Shown here piece by piece: positions 42,274 to 52,439 of a DNA stretch of 60,697 nucleotides. The number at the start of each line of letters is the position of its first letter. The first letter of the stretch is position 1. Source of the DNA: Actinomyces sp. (lineage in GTDB: Bacteria; Actinomycetota; Actinomycetes; Actinomycetales; Actinomycetaceae); assembly GCA_018375675.1 (NCBI GenBank), contig JAHACW010000006.1, forward strand, positions 1 to 60,697, given 5' to 3'. The position numbers and the translations under genes were made by a program. The notes under the pieces are model-generated. The model was not told the DNA's origin. It saw nothing but the letters and a program-made list of their open reading frames with translations, and did no database searches.

Positions 42274-42894
42274 TCGAAGACGCCGCGACGCCCCGCCATG
42301 CTCGACGCCGCCAGGGCTGACGCCATCATCGGCGACGAAGACCCCGCGGCCACCGCGGCCGTTGCGCACACCGCCGCCTGGGCCCTCATGGGTGTGGGTG
42401 ACGAGACCTTCACTGACGCGGACGTCACGCGCCTGCGCGAGACCGTGCGCACCAGCGGGGTGGATACGATCGCGCACGTGTGGTCGCGCAGCCCCGAGTT
42501 CACGCTCCCCGGTGCACTCTGGCGCGTCTACCTGCTGCACGAGTGGTACCACCGCGACCCTCTCCTCGTGGCCGAGCGCTACGCCGAGGGCTCGCGCGCG
42601 CCCATCATCCAGGGCCTCGAGGCCCCCGTTGAGCTGCGTTCCCTGAGCCTCATCATGGAGGAGGTCGACTCCCTGCTGCGCGGCGACCTGACCGACGACG
42701 ACCTGGAATACGTGCTCAGCGAGGCCTCGCGTGCCATGCGCGTGCTCGCCGCCGGCGAGGCCGGGGCCCTGTGGATCGAAGACCCCGCCGACCCGCTCGC
42801 CCACCGCGTCACCATGCGTCACTCTGCGCTGCTGGTCACCGCCGACGAGCTCGACGTCGCCGCGCGCGAGGCTGCCGTCGGTACCCTCGACTGA
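42265..42894 (+). CDS. Conserved-looking hypothetical protein, 209 aa
   Basis: No family recognised. A soluble, acidic, helical protein (e.g. LRSLSLIMEEVDSLLRGDLTDDDLEYVLSEA) without signal, membrane or metal motifs. The pattern TLPGALWRVYLLHEWYHRDP in the middle is distinctive and should make homologues easy to find. ATG with GGAGGAAG. It is divergent from tRNA-Lys and precedes the NUDIX fusion gene by 125 bp. I cannot assign a function. Confidence 0.75.
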   Translation: MAQSKTPRRPAMLDAARADAIIGDEDPAATAAVAHTAAWALMGVGDETFTDADVTRLRETVRTSGVDTIAHVWSRSPEFTLPGALWRVYLLHEWYHRDPLLVAERYAEGSRAPIIQGLEAPVELRSLSLIMEEVDSLLRGDLTDDDLEYVLSEASRAMRVLAAGEAGALWIEDPADPLAHRVTMRHSALLVTADELDVAAREAAVGTLD

Positions 42895-43019
42895 CCCCTC
42901 GTTCGCGGCGTCGGTGCTGATCCCGGCGTACCCTGGACGGCCTCGTGGATGGCCCGAACAGGGGTGACGTGGCGCGCCCACCAGGGCACGGGCGCGCGCG
43001 GGCGACTACCCTTGTCCCT

Positions 43020-44279
43020 ATGCGTCCGATGCCAGCCCCACGCCCCCAGCGACTCGTTCGCTCTGCGGGCGCACTCGTCTGGCGCTTCACTGACCCCGCG
43101 CGCGTCGCCGTCCCCGGCGAGCCCATCGACCCCGCGGACATCGAAGTTCTTATGGTCCATCGGCCGCGCTACCACGACTGGTCCTGGCCCAAGGGCAAGA
43201 CTGAAAACGGTGAATCCCTCGTCGCCGCCGCCGTGCGCGAAGTCGAGGAGGAAACCGGCCAGATCGTCACGCTCGGCGCGCCCCTGACGACCCAGCGCTA
43301 CCGCCTGGGCGGCGGGCAGACCAAGGAAGTCCACTACTGGGTGGGCACCCCCGTCCCCGCGGGCCACGCCTCCGAGCGCCTGCGTGCCCCCGTCGCGCGC
43401 GCCCCGCGCACCGAAATCGACCAGACCGCGTGGACCTCGCCCGAGCGCGCCGCCGACATGCTTACGCGCCGAGGCGACCGCCGCCTCCTTGCCGACATCG
43501 TCGCCCGTGCCCGCGAAGGCCGCCTCGTGACCACGACCCTCCTCGTTCTGCGTCCCGGGCAGGGCCTCACCCCGCGCCTCGACGAGGCCGGGGACGCCCA
43601 CGCTTCCGCCTCTCCTTCCGCTTCTTCCGGCGGCTCCGCGGCGACTGCTGAGGCAGCGGCTCCGGTCAAGCCTCGCCCCGCGCCCACCCCCGCGATGGTG
43701 GCGTCCGCCGCGGCCAGGAGGGCCGCCCAGGTGGAGCAGGCCTCGGCGAAGAAGACCCAGACCGCGCCGGAACCTGTCGACCCGCCGCTCAGCCGCTTCG
43801 GCGTGCGCCAGGCTTTCGACCTCATCGACCTGCTCTCGAGCTTTGGTGTGGCCCGCGCGTTTGCGTCGCCGGCCGCCCGCGCGCGTCAGAGCCTCACCCC
43901 GTGGGCGTCGATGGGTGGGGGCTCGGTGACCCTCGTCGATTCCCTCGACCTGGCTGCCTCCGGCTCGGATGCGCAGGTCGACGCTGAGGTGCGCCTCGGA
44001 CGCGTCCGTGCCTTCGCGGCTGAGCGCCTGCGCGAGCACGCCGCACCCACGGTCCTGTCTGTCGCGGGAACGGCTCGCGACGCCATCATCGAGGAAATCC
44101 GCGCCTACGCGTCGGCTCCCGTCGCCGGCGGAGAGGCCCCGCGCCTAAACGGTGGCCAGGTCCTCGTTGCGCACGTCGAACACGCCGGCGACGCCCCCAC
44201 GGTCGCCGCCCTCGAAACGCATGGCGTCACCACGAAGGATCCCGCCGCCCACGCGCGCAAGGCCTCCAAGAAGCACTGA
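43020..44279 (+). CDS. NUDIX hydrolase fused to a degenerate histidine-phosphatase domain (MutT1-like), 419 aa
   Basis: Residues 10-150 are a NUDIX domain; the box runs from G59 (GKTENGE) to REVEEETG (73-80) and is intact, so it should hydrolyse 8-oxo-dGTP, diadenosine polyphosphates or similar. Residues 170-400 follow the phosphoglycerate-mutase-like domain of mycobacterial MutT1, but the catalytic RHG/RHA reads RPG (178-180 in TTLLVLRPGQ), so phosphatase activity is probably lost. An Ala/Ser-rich insert after the first strand (188-260) begins with DEAG from the dispersed word at 43581. The start at 43020 is leaderless: TACCCT begins 12-13 nt upstream. Confidence 0.87.
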   Translation: MRPMPAPRPQRLVRSAGALVWRFTDPARVAVPGEPIDPADIEVLMVHRPRYHDWSWPKGKTENGESLVAAAVREVEEETGQIVTLGAPLTTQRYRLGGGQTKEVHYWVGTPVPAGHASERLRAPVARAPRTEIDQTAWTSPERAADMLTRRGDRRLLADIVARAREGRLVTTTLLVLRPGQGLTPRLDEAGDAHASASPSASSGGSAATAEAAAPVKPRPAPTPAMVASAAARRAAQVEQASAKKTQTAPEPVDPPLSRFGVRQAFDLIDLLSSFGVARAFASPAARARQSLTPWASMGGGSVTLVDSLDLAASGSDAQVDAEVRLGRVRAFAAERLREHAAPTVLSVAGTARDAIIEEIRAYASAPVAGGEAPRLNGGQVLVAHVEHAGDAPTVAALETHGVTTKDPAAHARKASKKH

Positions 44280-44305
44280 GGCGGCCCGGCACAAGCCGAG
44301 CCGCC
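44280..44305 (+). terminator. Hairpin after NUDIX fusion gene
   Basis: GGCGGC-C-CGGC pairs with GCCG-A-GCCGCC, loop ACAA, immediately after the stop codon. No long T tract. Confidence 0.6.
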
Positions 44306-44399
44306 CCAACTCCATCTGCGAGGCAGCCGTGTGGAAGAACAGCCTTCTACAGAGCGTGATCCGCATCGGTCACGCTCGCAGTAGATAGAACGTAAAAGT

Positions 44400-44438
44400 A
44401 TCGGGTGGTGCGTGCCCAGCGGCCACGCACCACCCGAT
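44400..44438 (-). terminator. Terminator of the phosphate-uptake operon
   Basis: Perfect 15-bp stem ATCGGGTGGTGCGTG/CACGCACCACCCGAT, followed on the minus strand by ACTTTTACG. Confidence 0.88.
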
Positions 44439-44461
44439 GACGTTCGGAGGATTGACGGACC

Positions 44462-44899
44462 CTACAGGCCCGACTCCTTCACCGACGAGGTGAGCTTCGA
44501 ATGATCCAACGGGCGCGCCAGGCACACGATCGATCGATCGTTTTGCGCCCACGAATCCTTCGTCGGGATCATCCACGTCGCGTCGAGAGACGAGGTCAGA
44601 TAATCCGACCCCACGTACGCGTCGAACGCGGAAATGCACTCGGTTTCGGCCTGCCGGTTGAGCGCCTCGGCGCCCGGGAAATCCCCGTCCGGCGCGGATG
44701 CCAAGGCAAAGACCTCAGCGTCATGCTCGCGCGTGCAGCTGGTCTTATCGATCGTCGTCGCCGTGGTCGCGCTCTTATCCTCCGGCAGGAGGATGCACTG
44801 CCCGACCCGCATGTGCATGACGGACGAATCCGAGCATGCCGCGAGCGGGGCGGCGGCAAGAGCAACGACCGCAGCCGTCACGACGAAGCGACCACGCAT
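44462..44899 (-). CDS. Septum-formation-domain lipoprotein, 145 aa
   Basis: A short signal peptide ends in the lipobox LAAC (cysteine near residue 22), so the protein is lipid-anchored outside the membrane. The rest matches the actinobacterial 'septum formation' domain: GQCILLP, CTREHDAEVFAL, PDGDFPG, ECISAFDAYVGSDY and CLARP. Its real role is uncertain despite the name. The ATG overlaps the stop of the phosphate transporter gene (TGATG), so it is coupled to phosphate uptake genes here, an association worth noting. Confidence 0.88.
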   Translation of the reverse strand: MRGRFVVTAAVVALAAAPLAACSDSSVMHMRVGQCILLPEDKSATTATTIDKTSCTREHDAEVFALASAPDGDFPGAEALNRQAETECISAFDAYVGSDYLTSSLDATWMIPTKDSWAQNDRSIVCLARPLDHSKLTSSVKESGL

Positions 44900-45963
44900 C
44901 AGTGAACTCCCAGAGGCAGTGCCACGACGAGGTACACGATGCCCGACACCAGAGCGGCGGCCGGCAGGGTGAGGAACCACGCGATGACGATGTTGCCCGC
45001 GACGCCCCAGCGAACCGCCGAGAAACGCTTCGTGCAACCCACGCCCATGATCGCCGTCGACACGACCTGCGTCGTCGAGATGGGGGCGTGAATGACGTAG
45101 GAGCACAGGTACAGGATCGAGGAGGACACCGCCTCGGCCGTGAAGCCGCGAGCCGGATCCAGGTCGATGATCTTGCGGCCGATCGTGCGCATGATGCGTC
45201 CGCCGCCGGCCATCGTGCCCAGCGAAATCGCCAGAGCGCCCGAGATCTTCACCCACAGCGGCACGTTCATCTCGCCCGTGATGGGATCGAGGATGTTGTG
45301 GTGCTCGCCGTAGCCGCCGGCCAGCAGCGCCATGACGATGATGCCCATCGTCTTCTGCGCGTCCTGGATGCCGTGGCCCAGGGCCATGGCTGCCGAGGAG
45401 AAGCGCTGCGCGGCGCGGAAGCGGCGCATCGTGCGGTGATACTGCGCGTTGCGCAGCGCCCACAGTACGAGCTTCATGGCGATGTAGCCGACGACGAAGC
45501 CGATGATGGGGGAGGCGAACATCGGGATGACGACGTGGCTCATGATGCCCCACCAGTACACGACCGTGCCGCTCATGAGGCCTGCGCCCACCATGCCGCC
45601 GATCAGGGCGTGCGAGGAGGACGAGGGGAGTCCGAACCACCAGGTGATCAGGTTCCAGATGCAGGCGCCCAGCAGGGCCGCCAGGATGATGACCAGGCCT
45701 TTTTGCTGCATCTCCGGCAGGGGAGACTCAGCGTAGTCGCTGATCGAAATGATGCCCTTACCGACCGTCTTGGCGACGGCCGTGCCCATCATGGCGCCGA
45801 TGACGTTCATCGTCGCGGCCATGAGGAGCGCCGCGCGAGGAGTCCACGCGCGCGTCGACACGGAGGTCGCGATCGCGTTCGCCGCGTCGTGGAAGCCGTT
45901 TGTGTAGCTGAAGAACAGCGCGACGGCGATGACGACGCAGACGAGGATCAGATTCAGATCCAC
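44899..45963 (-). CDS. pit: PiT-family inorganic phosphate transporter, 354 aa
   Basis: A low-affinity, cation- or metal-phosphate-coupled phosphate transporter. The N-terminal signature TNGFHDAANAIATSVSTRAW and its inverted repeat in the second half (MALGHGIQDAQKTMGIIVMAL) are the PiT hallmarks. About ten membrane helices. It follows the DUF47 gene by 3 bp and overlaps the lipoprotein gene. The gene order DUF47-pit is conserved across bacteria; the DUF47 protein is thought to regulate the transporter. Confidence 0.95.
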   Translation of the reverse strand: MDLNLILVCVVIAVALFFSYTNGFHDAANAIATSVSTRAWTPRAALLMAATMNVIGAMMGTAVAKTVGKGIISISDYAESPLPEMQQKGLVIILAALLGACIWNLITWWFGLPSSSSHALIGGMVGAGLMSGTVVYWWGIMSHVVIPMFASPIIGFVVGYIAMKLVLWALRNAQYHRTMRRFRAAQRFSSAAMALGHGIQDAQKTMGIIVMALLAGGYGEHHNILDPITGEMNVPLWVKISGALAISLGTMAGGGRIMRTIGRKIIDLDPARGFTAEAVSSSILYLCSYVIHAPISTTQVVSTAIMGVGCTKRFSAVRWGVAGNIVIAWFLTLPAAALVSGIVYLVVALPLGVH

Positions 45964-45966
45964 GGC

Positions 45967-46599
45967 TCAGGATTCCTTCAGTGCGAGGGACTCGATGACG
46001 TTAGCCAGCTCCTCGAATGCGTCGGCGCAGGACTCGAGGCCCTGGACGATGTCCTTGAGCTTGATGATCGTGACCGGGTCGAGGCCCGAGTCGAACAGGG
46101 CCGTCAGGGTGCGGCGGTAGGCCAGGTCGCCCTCGTTCTCAAGGCGGTTGACCTCGATCCAGTAGTCGCGCATGTCCACGGGCGACTTGAGCTTGGGCAT
46201 GTTCTCGGCGGTCAGCGCCGCGCAGTGCTCGATGACCGCGATCTGCTCGTTGAGCAGGGAGACCAGGGAAGTGGGGATGTCGGCAATGCCGTAGACGACC
46301 AGGAGGTCGCCAGCCTCGTCGATGAAGTCGAGGCAGTCGTCCAGGTGCGACGCCAGCGACTGCAGATCCTCGCGGTCGAAAGGCGTGATGAACGAGGAGT
46401 TGATGCGCTGAACGATCGCATGGTTCAGCTCGTCGCCGCGGTGCTCAACCTCGTGGAGCTGATCGCGCAGGGCGATGCGCTCTTCGGGGGAGGCGGCGTA
46501 GATGTGCGAGAGGAACTCGACGGCCTGCACGAGCTGGCGGGCCTGAGAGGTCAGATCTTCAAAAAAGTCAGGGCCTTGGGTCTTAGAACGGAGTCCCAT
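45967..46599 (-). CDS. DUF47 (PhoU-like) accessory protein of phosphate transporter, 210 aa
   Basis: An all-helical PhoU-like protein. Typical text: MGLRSKTQGPDFFEDL, HRGDELNHAIVQRINSSFITPFDREDLQSL, DDCLDFIDEAGDLL, LKDIVQGLESCADAFEELAN. The E/D-rich motifs probably bind metal. The ATG at 46599 is chosen because the family starts there and GGAAGG lies upstream. First gene of the operon with pit and the lipoprotein gene. The region 46600-46970 upstream holds divergent promoters and no gene. Confidence 0.92.
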   Translation of the reverse strand: MGLRSKTQGPDFFEDLTSQARQLVQAVEFLSHIYAASPEERIALRDQLHEVEHRGDELNHAIVQRINSSFITPFDREDLQSLASHLDDCLDFIDEAGDLLVVYGIADIPTSLVSLLNEQIAVIEHCAALTAENMPKLKSPVDMRDYWIEVNRLENEGDLAYRRTLTALFDSGLDPVTIIKLKDIVQGLESCADAFEELANVIESLALKES

Positions 46600-46970
46600 G
46601 GTGTATTCGGTCCTTCCAATGGCGAACAGCACTGTTGTGCTACCTGTAATCGTCGGTCATTGGGTAGCGAGACTTCAAGTTCAGAGATGGAATTGTGACC
46701 CCATATTCGGTGTTCTATCTCACGGCGATGGGTGAATGGACGACTTCCGTCGCATTCACGAGGTCGGGGCGGGGTAGGGCGCCGAGAGTGGGCCTTGTAG
46801 ATGGGTTAAAGGTCCCTATCGGCCGGGCGGGGTGTGACTCGTTCGACTACGATAAAAGTGTGACTGGGACCAAGCTCCCGCAAGCGCGGGTGTGTGGACC
46901 GGCATGATTGATTCTGTCAATCGAGGACGCAACTGCGGCCTCGACAATCCGAAATGCCTCAGGAGGCAAA

Positions 46971-48809
46971 ATGTCCGTGACCGAACAGGACGTGCGTGCA
47001 GCCGCTCCGGCGAACGCTCCCGAAGATGTCATCAAGTGGGTTGCTGAAATTGCTGAGCTGACCACGCCTGACGCCATCGAGTTCTCCGACGGCTCCCAGG
47101 AGGAGTGGGATCGCCTGACCTCTCAGATGGTCGAGAGCGGCATGTTCACCAAGCTCAACGAGGAGAAGCGCCCCAACTCGTTCCTGGCTCGCTCCAAGCC
47201 GTCCGACGTTGCGCGTGTTGAGTCCCGTACCTTCATCTGCTGTGAGAAGGAAGAGGACGCCGGCCCGACGAACCACTGGGCCGACCCCAAGGAAATGAAG
47301 GCCACCCTGCACGAGAAGTTCACGGGTGCCATGAAGGGCCGCACCATGTACGTGGTGCCCTTCTCCATGGGTCCCCTGGGCGGCCCCATCTCCCAGCTCG
47401 GTATTGAGATCACCGACTCCCCCTACGTTGTCGTCAACATGCGCATCATGACCCGCATGGGTGCTGCTGCCATGGACCTCATCAACGAGGGTCGCGTGTG
47501 GGTTCCCGCCGTTCACTCCGTCGGCGCTCCCCTGGAGCCCGGTCAGGAAGACTCGAACTGGCCCTGCAACGACGAGAAGTACATCACCCACTTCCCCGAG
47601 ACCAACGAGATCTGGTCCTTCGGTTCGGGCTACGGCGGCAACGCCCTGCTCGGCAAGAAGTGCTTCGCCCTGCGTATCGCCTCGACCATGGCAAAGCGTG
47701 ACGGCTGGATGGCCGAGCACATGCTCGTCCTGCGCCTGACCCGCGAGTCCACCGGCCAGCAGTTCCACGTCACCGCCGCCTTCCCGAGCGCCTGTGGCAA
47801 GACCAACCTCGCCATGCTCCAGCCCACGATCCCCGGCTACAAGGTCGAGACCGTCGGCGACGACATCGCGTGGATGCGTCCCGGTGAGGATGGCCGCCTG
47901 CGCGCCATCAACCCCGAGGCTGGCTTCTTCGGCGTTGCCCCCGGCACCTCCTACAAGACCAACCCCATGGCCATGGAGACCGGCAAGGCCAACTCCATCT
48001 TCACGAACGTCGCCCTGACCGACGACGGCGACGTGTGGTGGGAAGGCATCGACGGCGACGTTCCGGCGCACCTGATCGACTGGCACGGCAACGACTGGAC
48101 CCCCGAGTCCGGCGAGAAGGCTGCTCACCCGAACAGCCGCTTCACCGTCCCCGCCGCGCAGTGCCCCATCATCTGCCCCGACTGGGAAGCCCCCGAGGGT
48201 GTCGCCGTTGACGCCATCCTCTTCGGTGGCCGCCGCGCCACCAACGTCCCGCTGGTTGCCGAGCAGTACGAGCCCGCCCACGGCGTGTTCATCGGCGCCT
48301 CCGTGGCCTCCGAGGTCACCGCTGCTGCGACCGACGTCAAGGCCGGCTCGCTGCGCCACGACCCCTTCGCCATGCTGCCCTTCTGCGGCTACAACATGGC
48401 CGACTACTGGGGCCACTGGCTGGAGATGCAGGACAAGCTGGGCGAGAAGTTCCCGAAGGTTTACCAGGTCAACTGGTTCCGCAAGGACGAAGAGGGCAAC
48501 TTCATGTGGCCCGGCTACGGCGACAACTCCCGCGTCCTGGACTGGATCGTTCGCCGCGCCGCCGGCGAGGTCGAGGCCATCGATGGCGTGACCGGCCGCT
48601 ACCCGAAGTTCGAGGACTTCAACCTTGAGGGCCTGGACATCGACGAGGCCATCTGGGCGAAGCTCTTCGCGATCGACCCCGACGCTTGGGCCGCCGAGAT
48701 GGACGACACCGAGGAGTACTTCTCGCAGTTCGGCGACAAGCTCCCCGCTGCCATCACCGAGCAGCTGGCCAAGTTCCGCGAGCGCATCGCCGCCGCGAAG
48801 CAGGCCTGA
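46971..48809 (+). CDS. pckG: Phosphoenolpyruvate carboxykinase (GTP), 612 aa
   Basis: Converts oxaloacetate and GTP to phosphoenolpyruvate (or the reverse). The kinase P-loop is FPSACGKT (271-278). Other signatures include the substrate-binding [16 protein letters not shown], the metal site [16 protein letters not shown], and [12 protein letters not shown]. Length is normal for the GTP class. ATG with AGGAGG. A -10-like TACGAT at 46848 lies far upstream, so the message has a leader of about 115 nt. Strong terminator downstream. Confidence 0.97.
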   Translation: MSVTEQDVRAAAPANAPEDVIKWVAEIAELTTPDAIEFSDGSQEEWDRLTSQMVESGMFTKLNEEKRPNSFLARSKPSDVARVESRTFICCEKEEDAGPTNHWADPKEMKATLHEKFTGAMKGRTMYVVPFSMGPLGGPISQLGIEITDSPYVVVNMRIMTRMGAAAMDLINEGRVWVPAVHSVGAPLEPGQEDSNWPCNDEKYITHFPETNEIWSFGSGYGGNALLGKKCFALRIASTMAKRDGWMAEHMLVLRLTRESTGQQFHVTAAFPSACGKTNLAMLQPTIPGYKVETVGDDIAWMRPGEDGRLRAINPEAGFFGVAPGTSYKTNPMAMETGKANSIFTNVALTDDGDVWWEGIDGDVPAHLIDWHGNDWTPESGEKAAHPNSRFTVPAAQCPIICPDWEAPEGVAVDAILFGGRRATNVPLVAEQYEPAHGVFIGASVASEVTAAATDVKAGSLRHDPFAMLPFCGYNMADYWGHWLEMQDKLGEKFPKVYQVNWFRKDEEGNFMWPGYGDNSRVLDWIVRRAAGEVEAIDGVTGRYPKFEDFNLEGLDIDEAIWAKLFAIDPDAWAAEMDDTEEYFSQFGDKLPAAITEQLAKFRERIAAAKQA

Positions 48810-48824
48810 TCCGCGCGGATCTGA

Positions 48825-48865
48825 GGGCGAGCCCCGGAGGAAACTCCGGGGCTCGCCCCTTTTTC
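48825..48865 (+). terminator. Terminator after pckG
   Basis: 15-bp stem GGGCGAGCCCCGGAG/CTCCGGGGCTCGCCC, loop GAAA-like, then CTTTTTC. Confidence 0.93.
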
Positions 48866-48960
48866 TCCCCGCGGGGCTGACCGGCGAAACGCAGAGGAAA
48901 GATCCCAAGCGGCAGCCAGCCCCCGCCTCGTCGATGAAGAAGTGAAAACTGACCGGGTTG

Positions 48961-48989
48961 TGTCAACGATGAGTCGGAGGGGCTACACT
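48961..48989 (+). promoter_or_regulatory. Promoter of the moxR operon
   Basis: TGTCAA (48961-48966), 17-bp spacer, TACACT (48984-48989), 35 bp before the GTG start. Confidence 0.5.
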
Positions 48990-49024
48990 GGAACAGCATC
49001 CGACCGCGCACGCAAGGAGAGCCC

Positions 49025-50014
<990 letters not shown>

Positions 50015-50053
50015 CGATTCTCCCGCCCGCCGCCAACGCCCTCGAGGAACGCA

Positions 50054-50947
50054 ATGCCTGTACGCTCGCGCGAAATCCACGCGCTCTCCACGCGCATCCA
50101 GCTGCCCGTCATGCGCAAGCTGCTGTCCATCATGGATGGACAGCACTCCGCGCTGCGGCAGGGACGCGGCTGGGAGTTCATGGACCTGGCTCCCTATCAG
50201 CCGGGCGACGACGTGCGCGAAATCGACTGGGCGGCGACGGCTCGCACCGGTTCGCCGGTCATCAAGAGGCACGAGGCCACGGCGAACCTACAGGTCATGC
50301 TCGTCGTCGACACGGGCCGCGAAATGGGTGCTCTCGCCCCGTCGGGTGAGACCAAGGAAGAGATCGCCCTCACCGCATGCGAGGCGATCGCATGGCTGAG
50401 CGTGGCGCGCGGAGATCAGATCGGCCTCGTCGCCGGCGATGCCGAGCGCGTGCGCTTCATGCCCGCCCGATCCGGAAACGCCCACGCCGAAACCATCATG
50501 CGCCGCATCGAGGAGGACATCACGCTGTCCTCCCCGCACTCGGATGTGCCCAAACTCCTGGCGCGCGCGCGGACGGTGACCCGACGCCGCAGCCTCATGG
50601 TCATCGTCACCGACGCAACCCAGCCCGAGCCGACGCGTCTGTCCGATGACCTCATCAAGTCCCTGTCCGTGCGCCACCAGGTCATCCTCGTGAGCGTCGA
50701 GGACATCGACCCGACCTCCCTCGACGAGGGGACGAACGTGGTCGACGTGACCGAAGGGCCTCTCCCGGACTTCCTGCTGCGCGACTCGCAGCTGGCCGGG
50801 GAAGCCGCCAATCTCGTGGCGATGCGCCGACATGCGGTCGCTCAAATGCTCGATAAGCGTGGGGTGATCCGCGTGGACGTGGGCTCCAGCGAGGACGTCC
50901 CGCGCGCACTCATGCGAGCCCTCGAAAGGGGAGCACATGTCCGGTGA
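50054..50947 (+). CDS. DUF58 domain protein, 297 aa
   Basis: DUF58 proteins contain a degenerate VWA-like fold and accompany MoxR. The hallmark segment GRGWEFMDLAPYQPGDDVREIDW, followed by VIKRHEATANLQVMLVVDTGREMG, is clear (about 35-95). It is a soluble form without the N-terminal membrane helices found in some homologues. ATG with GAGGAA. It overlaps the next gene by 11 nt. Confidence 0.92.
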   Translation: MPVRSREIHALSTRIQLPVMRKLLSIMDGQHSALRQGRGWEFMDLAPYQPGDDVREIDWAATARTGSPVIKRHEATANLQVMLVVDTGREMGALAPSGETKEEIALTACEAIAWLSVARGDQIGLVAGDAERVRFMPARSGNAHAETIMRRIEEDITLSSPHSDVPKLLARARTVTRRRSLMVIVTDATQPEPTRLSDDLIKSLSVRHQVILVSVEDIDPTSLDEGTNVVDVTEGPLPDFLLRDSQLAGEAANLVAMRRHAVAQMLDKRGVIRVDVGSSEDVPRALMRALERGAHVR

Positions 50948-51425
50948 TCTCACCAACGGCCTGAACGATCCCGCGCTCTACCCGAACTGGATGTGGATCC
51001 TGGGGACGGTGCTCGTTGTCGCCGTCCTGGGGTGGATCGTCTACAGCATCTGGCGCTGGTGGACCTCGCGCATCGGCGAGGTTATGGAACTTCAGACGAT
51101 CACGGATGCCCGCCGCAAGAAGTACCTCACGTACGTCGATCAGATTGCCGACCGCTACGCCGACGGCGACCTGGATGCGCGCGGTGTTCACCTGGCGCTC
51201 GCGGGCCTCATGCGTGCCCTGGGCACCGAGCGAACGGGCCGAGACCTCGAGGTCGCAACCGTCTCCGAAGTGCGCGAGCTCGTCCCCGTGTGGCCGGGCC
51301 TGGCCGACGTGCTGCAGGCCTGCGAAGTCCCCAGTTTCTCGGGCGATGACATCCCGCAGGGGCAGCCCTCTCACGAGGCCGTCACCAACGTCTTGACCAT
51401 GGCCGTGGAGGCGGTGAACGTATGA
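50937..51425 (+). CDS. Membrane protein of the MoxR/VWA operon, 162 aa
   Basis: One membrane helix (about 15-37, MWILGTVLVVAVLGWIVYSIWRW) followed by a helical cytoplasmic domain (YVDQIADRYADGDLDARGVHLALAGLMRALG). The position matches the small DUF4381-like gene of Bat operons, but sequence alone does not prove that family. ATG with AAAGGGG. Overlaps DUF58 and, by ATGA, the first VWA gene. Confidence 0.82.
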   Translation: MSGDLTNGLNDPALYPNWMWILGTVLVVAVLGWIVYSIWRWWTSRIGEVMELQTITDARRKKYLTYVDQIADRYADGDLDARGVHLALAGLMRALGTERTGRDLEVATVSEVRELVPVWPGLADVLQACEVPSFSGDDIPQGQPSHEAVTNVLTMAVEAVNV

Positions 51426-52438
51426 GGTTCTGGTGGTTAATTCCCATCGTCCTGGCGGTTGTCGCAATCGCGACGGTCGTCGGCTGGCTGCTCGCGCGTC
51501 GTGCCGGCGTGCGTTCGGGCAAGAAGGGGTGGGTTGCCAACACTGGCTACCTGCGCGGCCTGCCGAAGTACCAGGCGCTCGTGCGTCGCACGCGCGCCTC
51601 GCTGGCCATAGCCTTCGTCTGCTTCCTGATCGCCGTCATCGCGACCTCCGTGTCGGCGGGCGCGCCCGTCGACCGCTATGTCAAGCACGACAAGTCCGCG
51701 AGCCGCGACATCGTCCTGTGCCTGGACTCGTCCGGATCGATGCTGCCCTACGACTCGAAGATCGGCGGGGCCTTCCGAGAAATCATCTCCCACTTCGAGG
51801 GCGAGAGAATCTCGCTGCAGCTGTGGGACGCCTACTCGATGACGATGTTCCCGCTCACCGATGACTACGATATGGCCACCGACGTCCTCCAGGACATGTC
51901 GGACACGATCGACACCGGCCTCATCCGAATTGGTGGAAAGATATCTGGAACAAGGGAACTCTTCGAGTACCTGGAGCCCGTCCTGGATGAGAACCAGGAG
52001 GTCTCTTCGCTCGTTGGCGACGGTCTGGCCTCGTGCATCATGGGCTTCGACCATAACGACAAGCAGCGCTCCCGCACCATCCTGCTGGCTACCGACAACG
52101 AGGTGTACGGCGAGGGCGTCTACGACCTGAGCGAGGCGATCGAATTCGCGAAGAGTCAGGGCGTGACGGTCACGGCCCTGTACCCGGGATCGGATATCAG
52201 CCTGAGCTCCGAGGCCCTGCAGCTGCGTGACGAAGTCCGTAAGACCGGCGGCGACTTCTACGATGCGTCGTCCCCGTCAGCGGTGGATAGCGTGGTGCGT
52301 CAGATCGAGGCCGAACAGAAAGAAGAACTCGACTCCGCTGGAAAGATGATAGAGACGGACCGCCCCGGCGCCGCCTTGGGGTGGACACTCGTCGGCGTCG
52401 TGTCGCTGCTCGGTCTGCTGGCGTTCGGGAGGCTCTGA
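51422..52438 (+). CDS. VWA-domain membrane protein (BatA-like), 338 aa
   Basis: Two membrane helices near the N-terminus (about 3-23 and 58-78), an extracytoplasmic or membrane-proximal VWA domain, and a C-terminal helix (LGWTLVGVVSLLGLLAFGRL). The metal site DSSGS is intact in DIVLCLDSSGSMLPYDSK (about residue 100), with the second-site threonine later. Start overlaps the previous stop (ATGA). Likely client or partner of the MoxR ATPase. Confidence 0.9.
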   Translation: MRFWWLIPIVLAVVAIATVVGWLLARRAGVRSGKKGWVANTGYLRGLPKYQALVRRTRASLAIAFVCFLIAVIATSVSAGAPVDRYVKHDKSASRDIVLCLDSSGSMLPYDSKIGGAFREIISHFEGERISLQLWDAYSMTMFPLTDDYDMATDVLQDMSDTIDTGLIRIGGKISGTRELFEYLEPVLDENQEVSSLVGDGLASCIMGFDHNDKQRSRTILLATDNEVYGEGVYDLSEAIEFAKSQGVTVTALYPGSDISLSSEALQLRDEVRKTGGDFYDASSPSAVDSVVRQIEAEQKEELDSAGKMIETDRPGAALGWTLVGVVSLLGLLAFGRL

Positions 52439-52439
52439 C

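Noticed and set aside
46600..46970. Riboswitch upstream of pckG or the phosphate operon
   Set aside because: No known riboswitch consensus or convincing aptamer-like fold could be picked out by eye.
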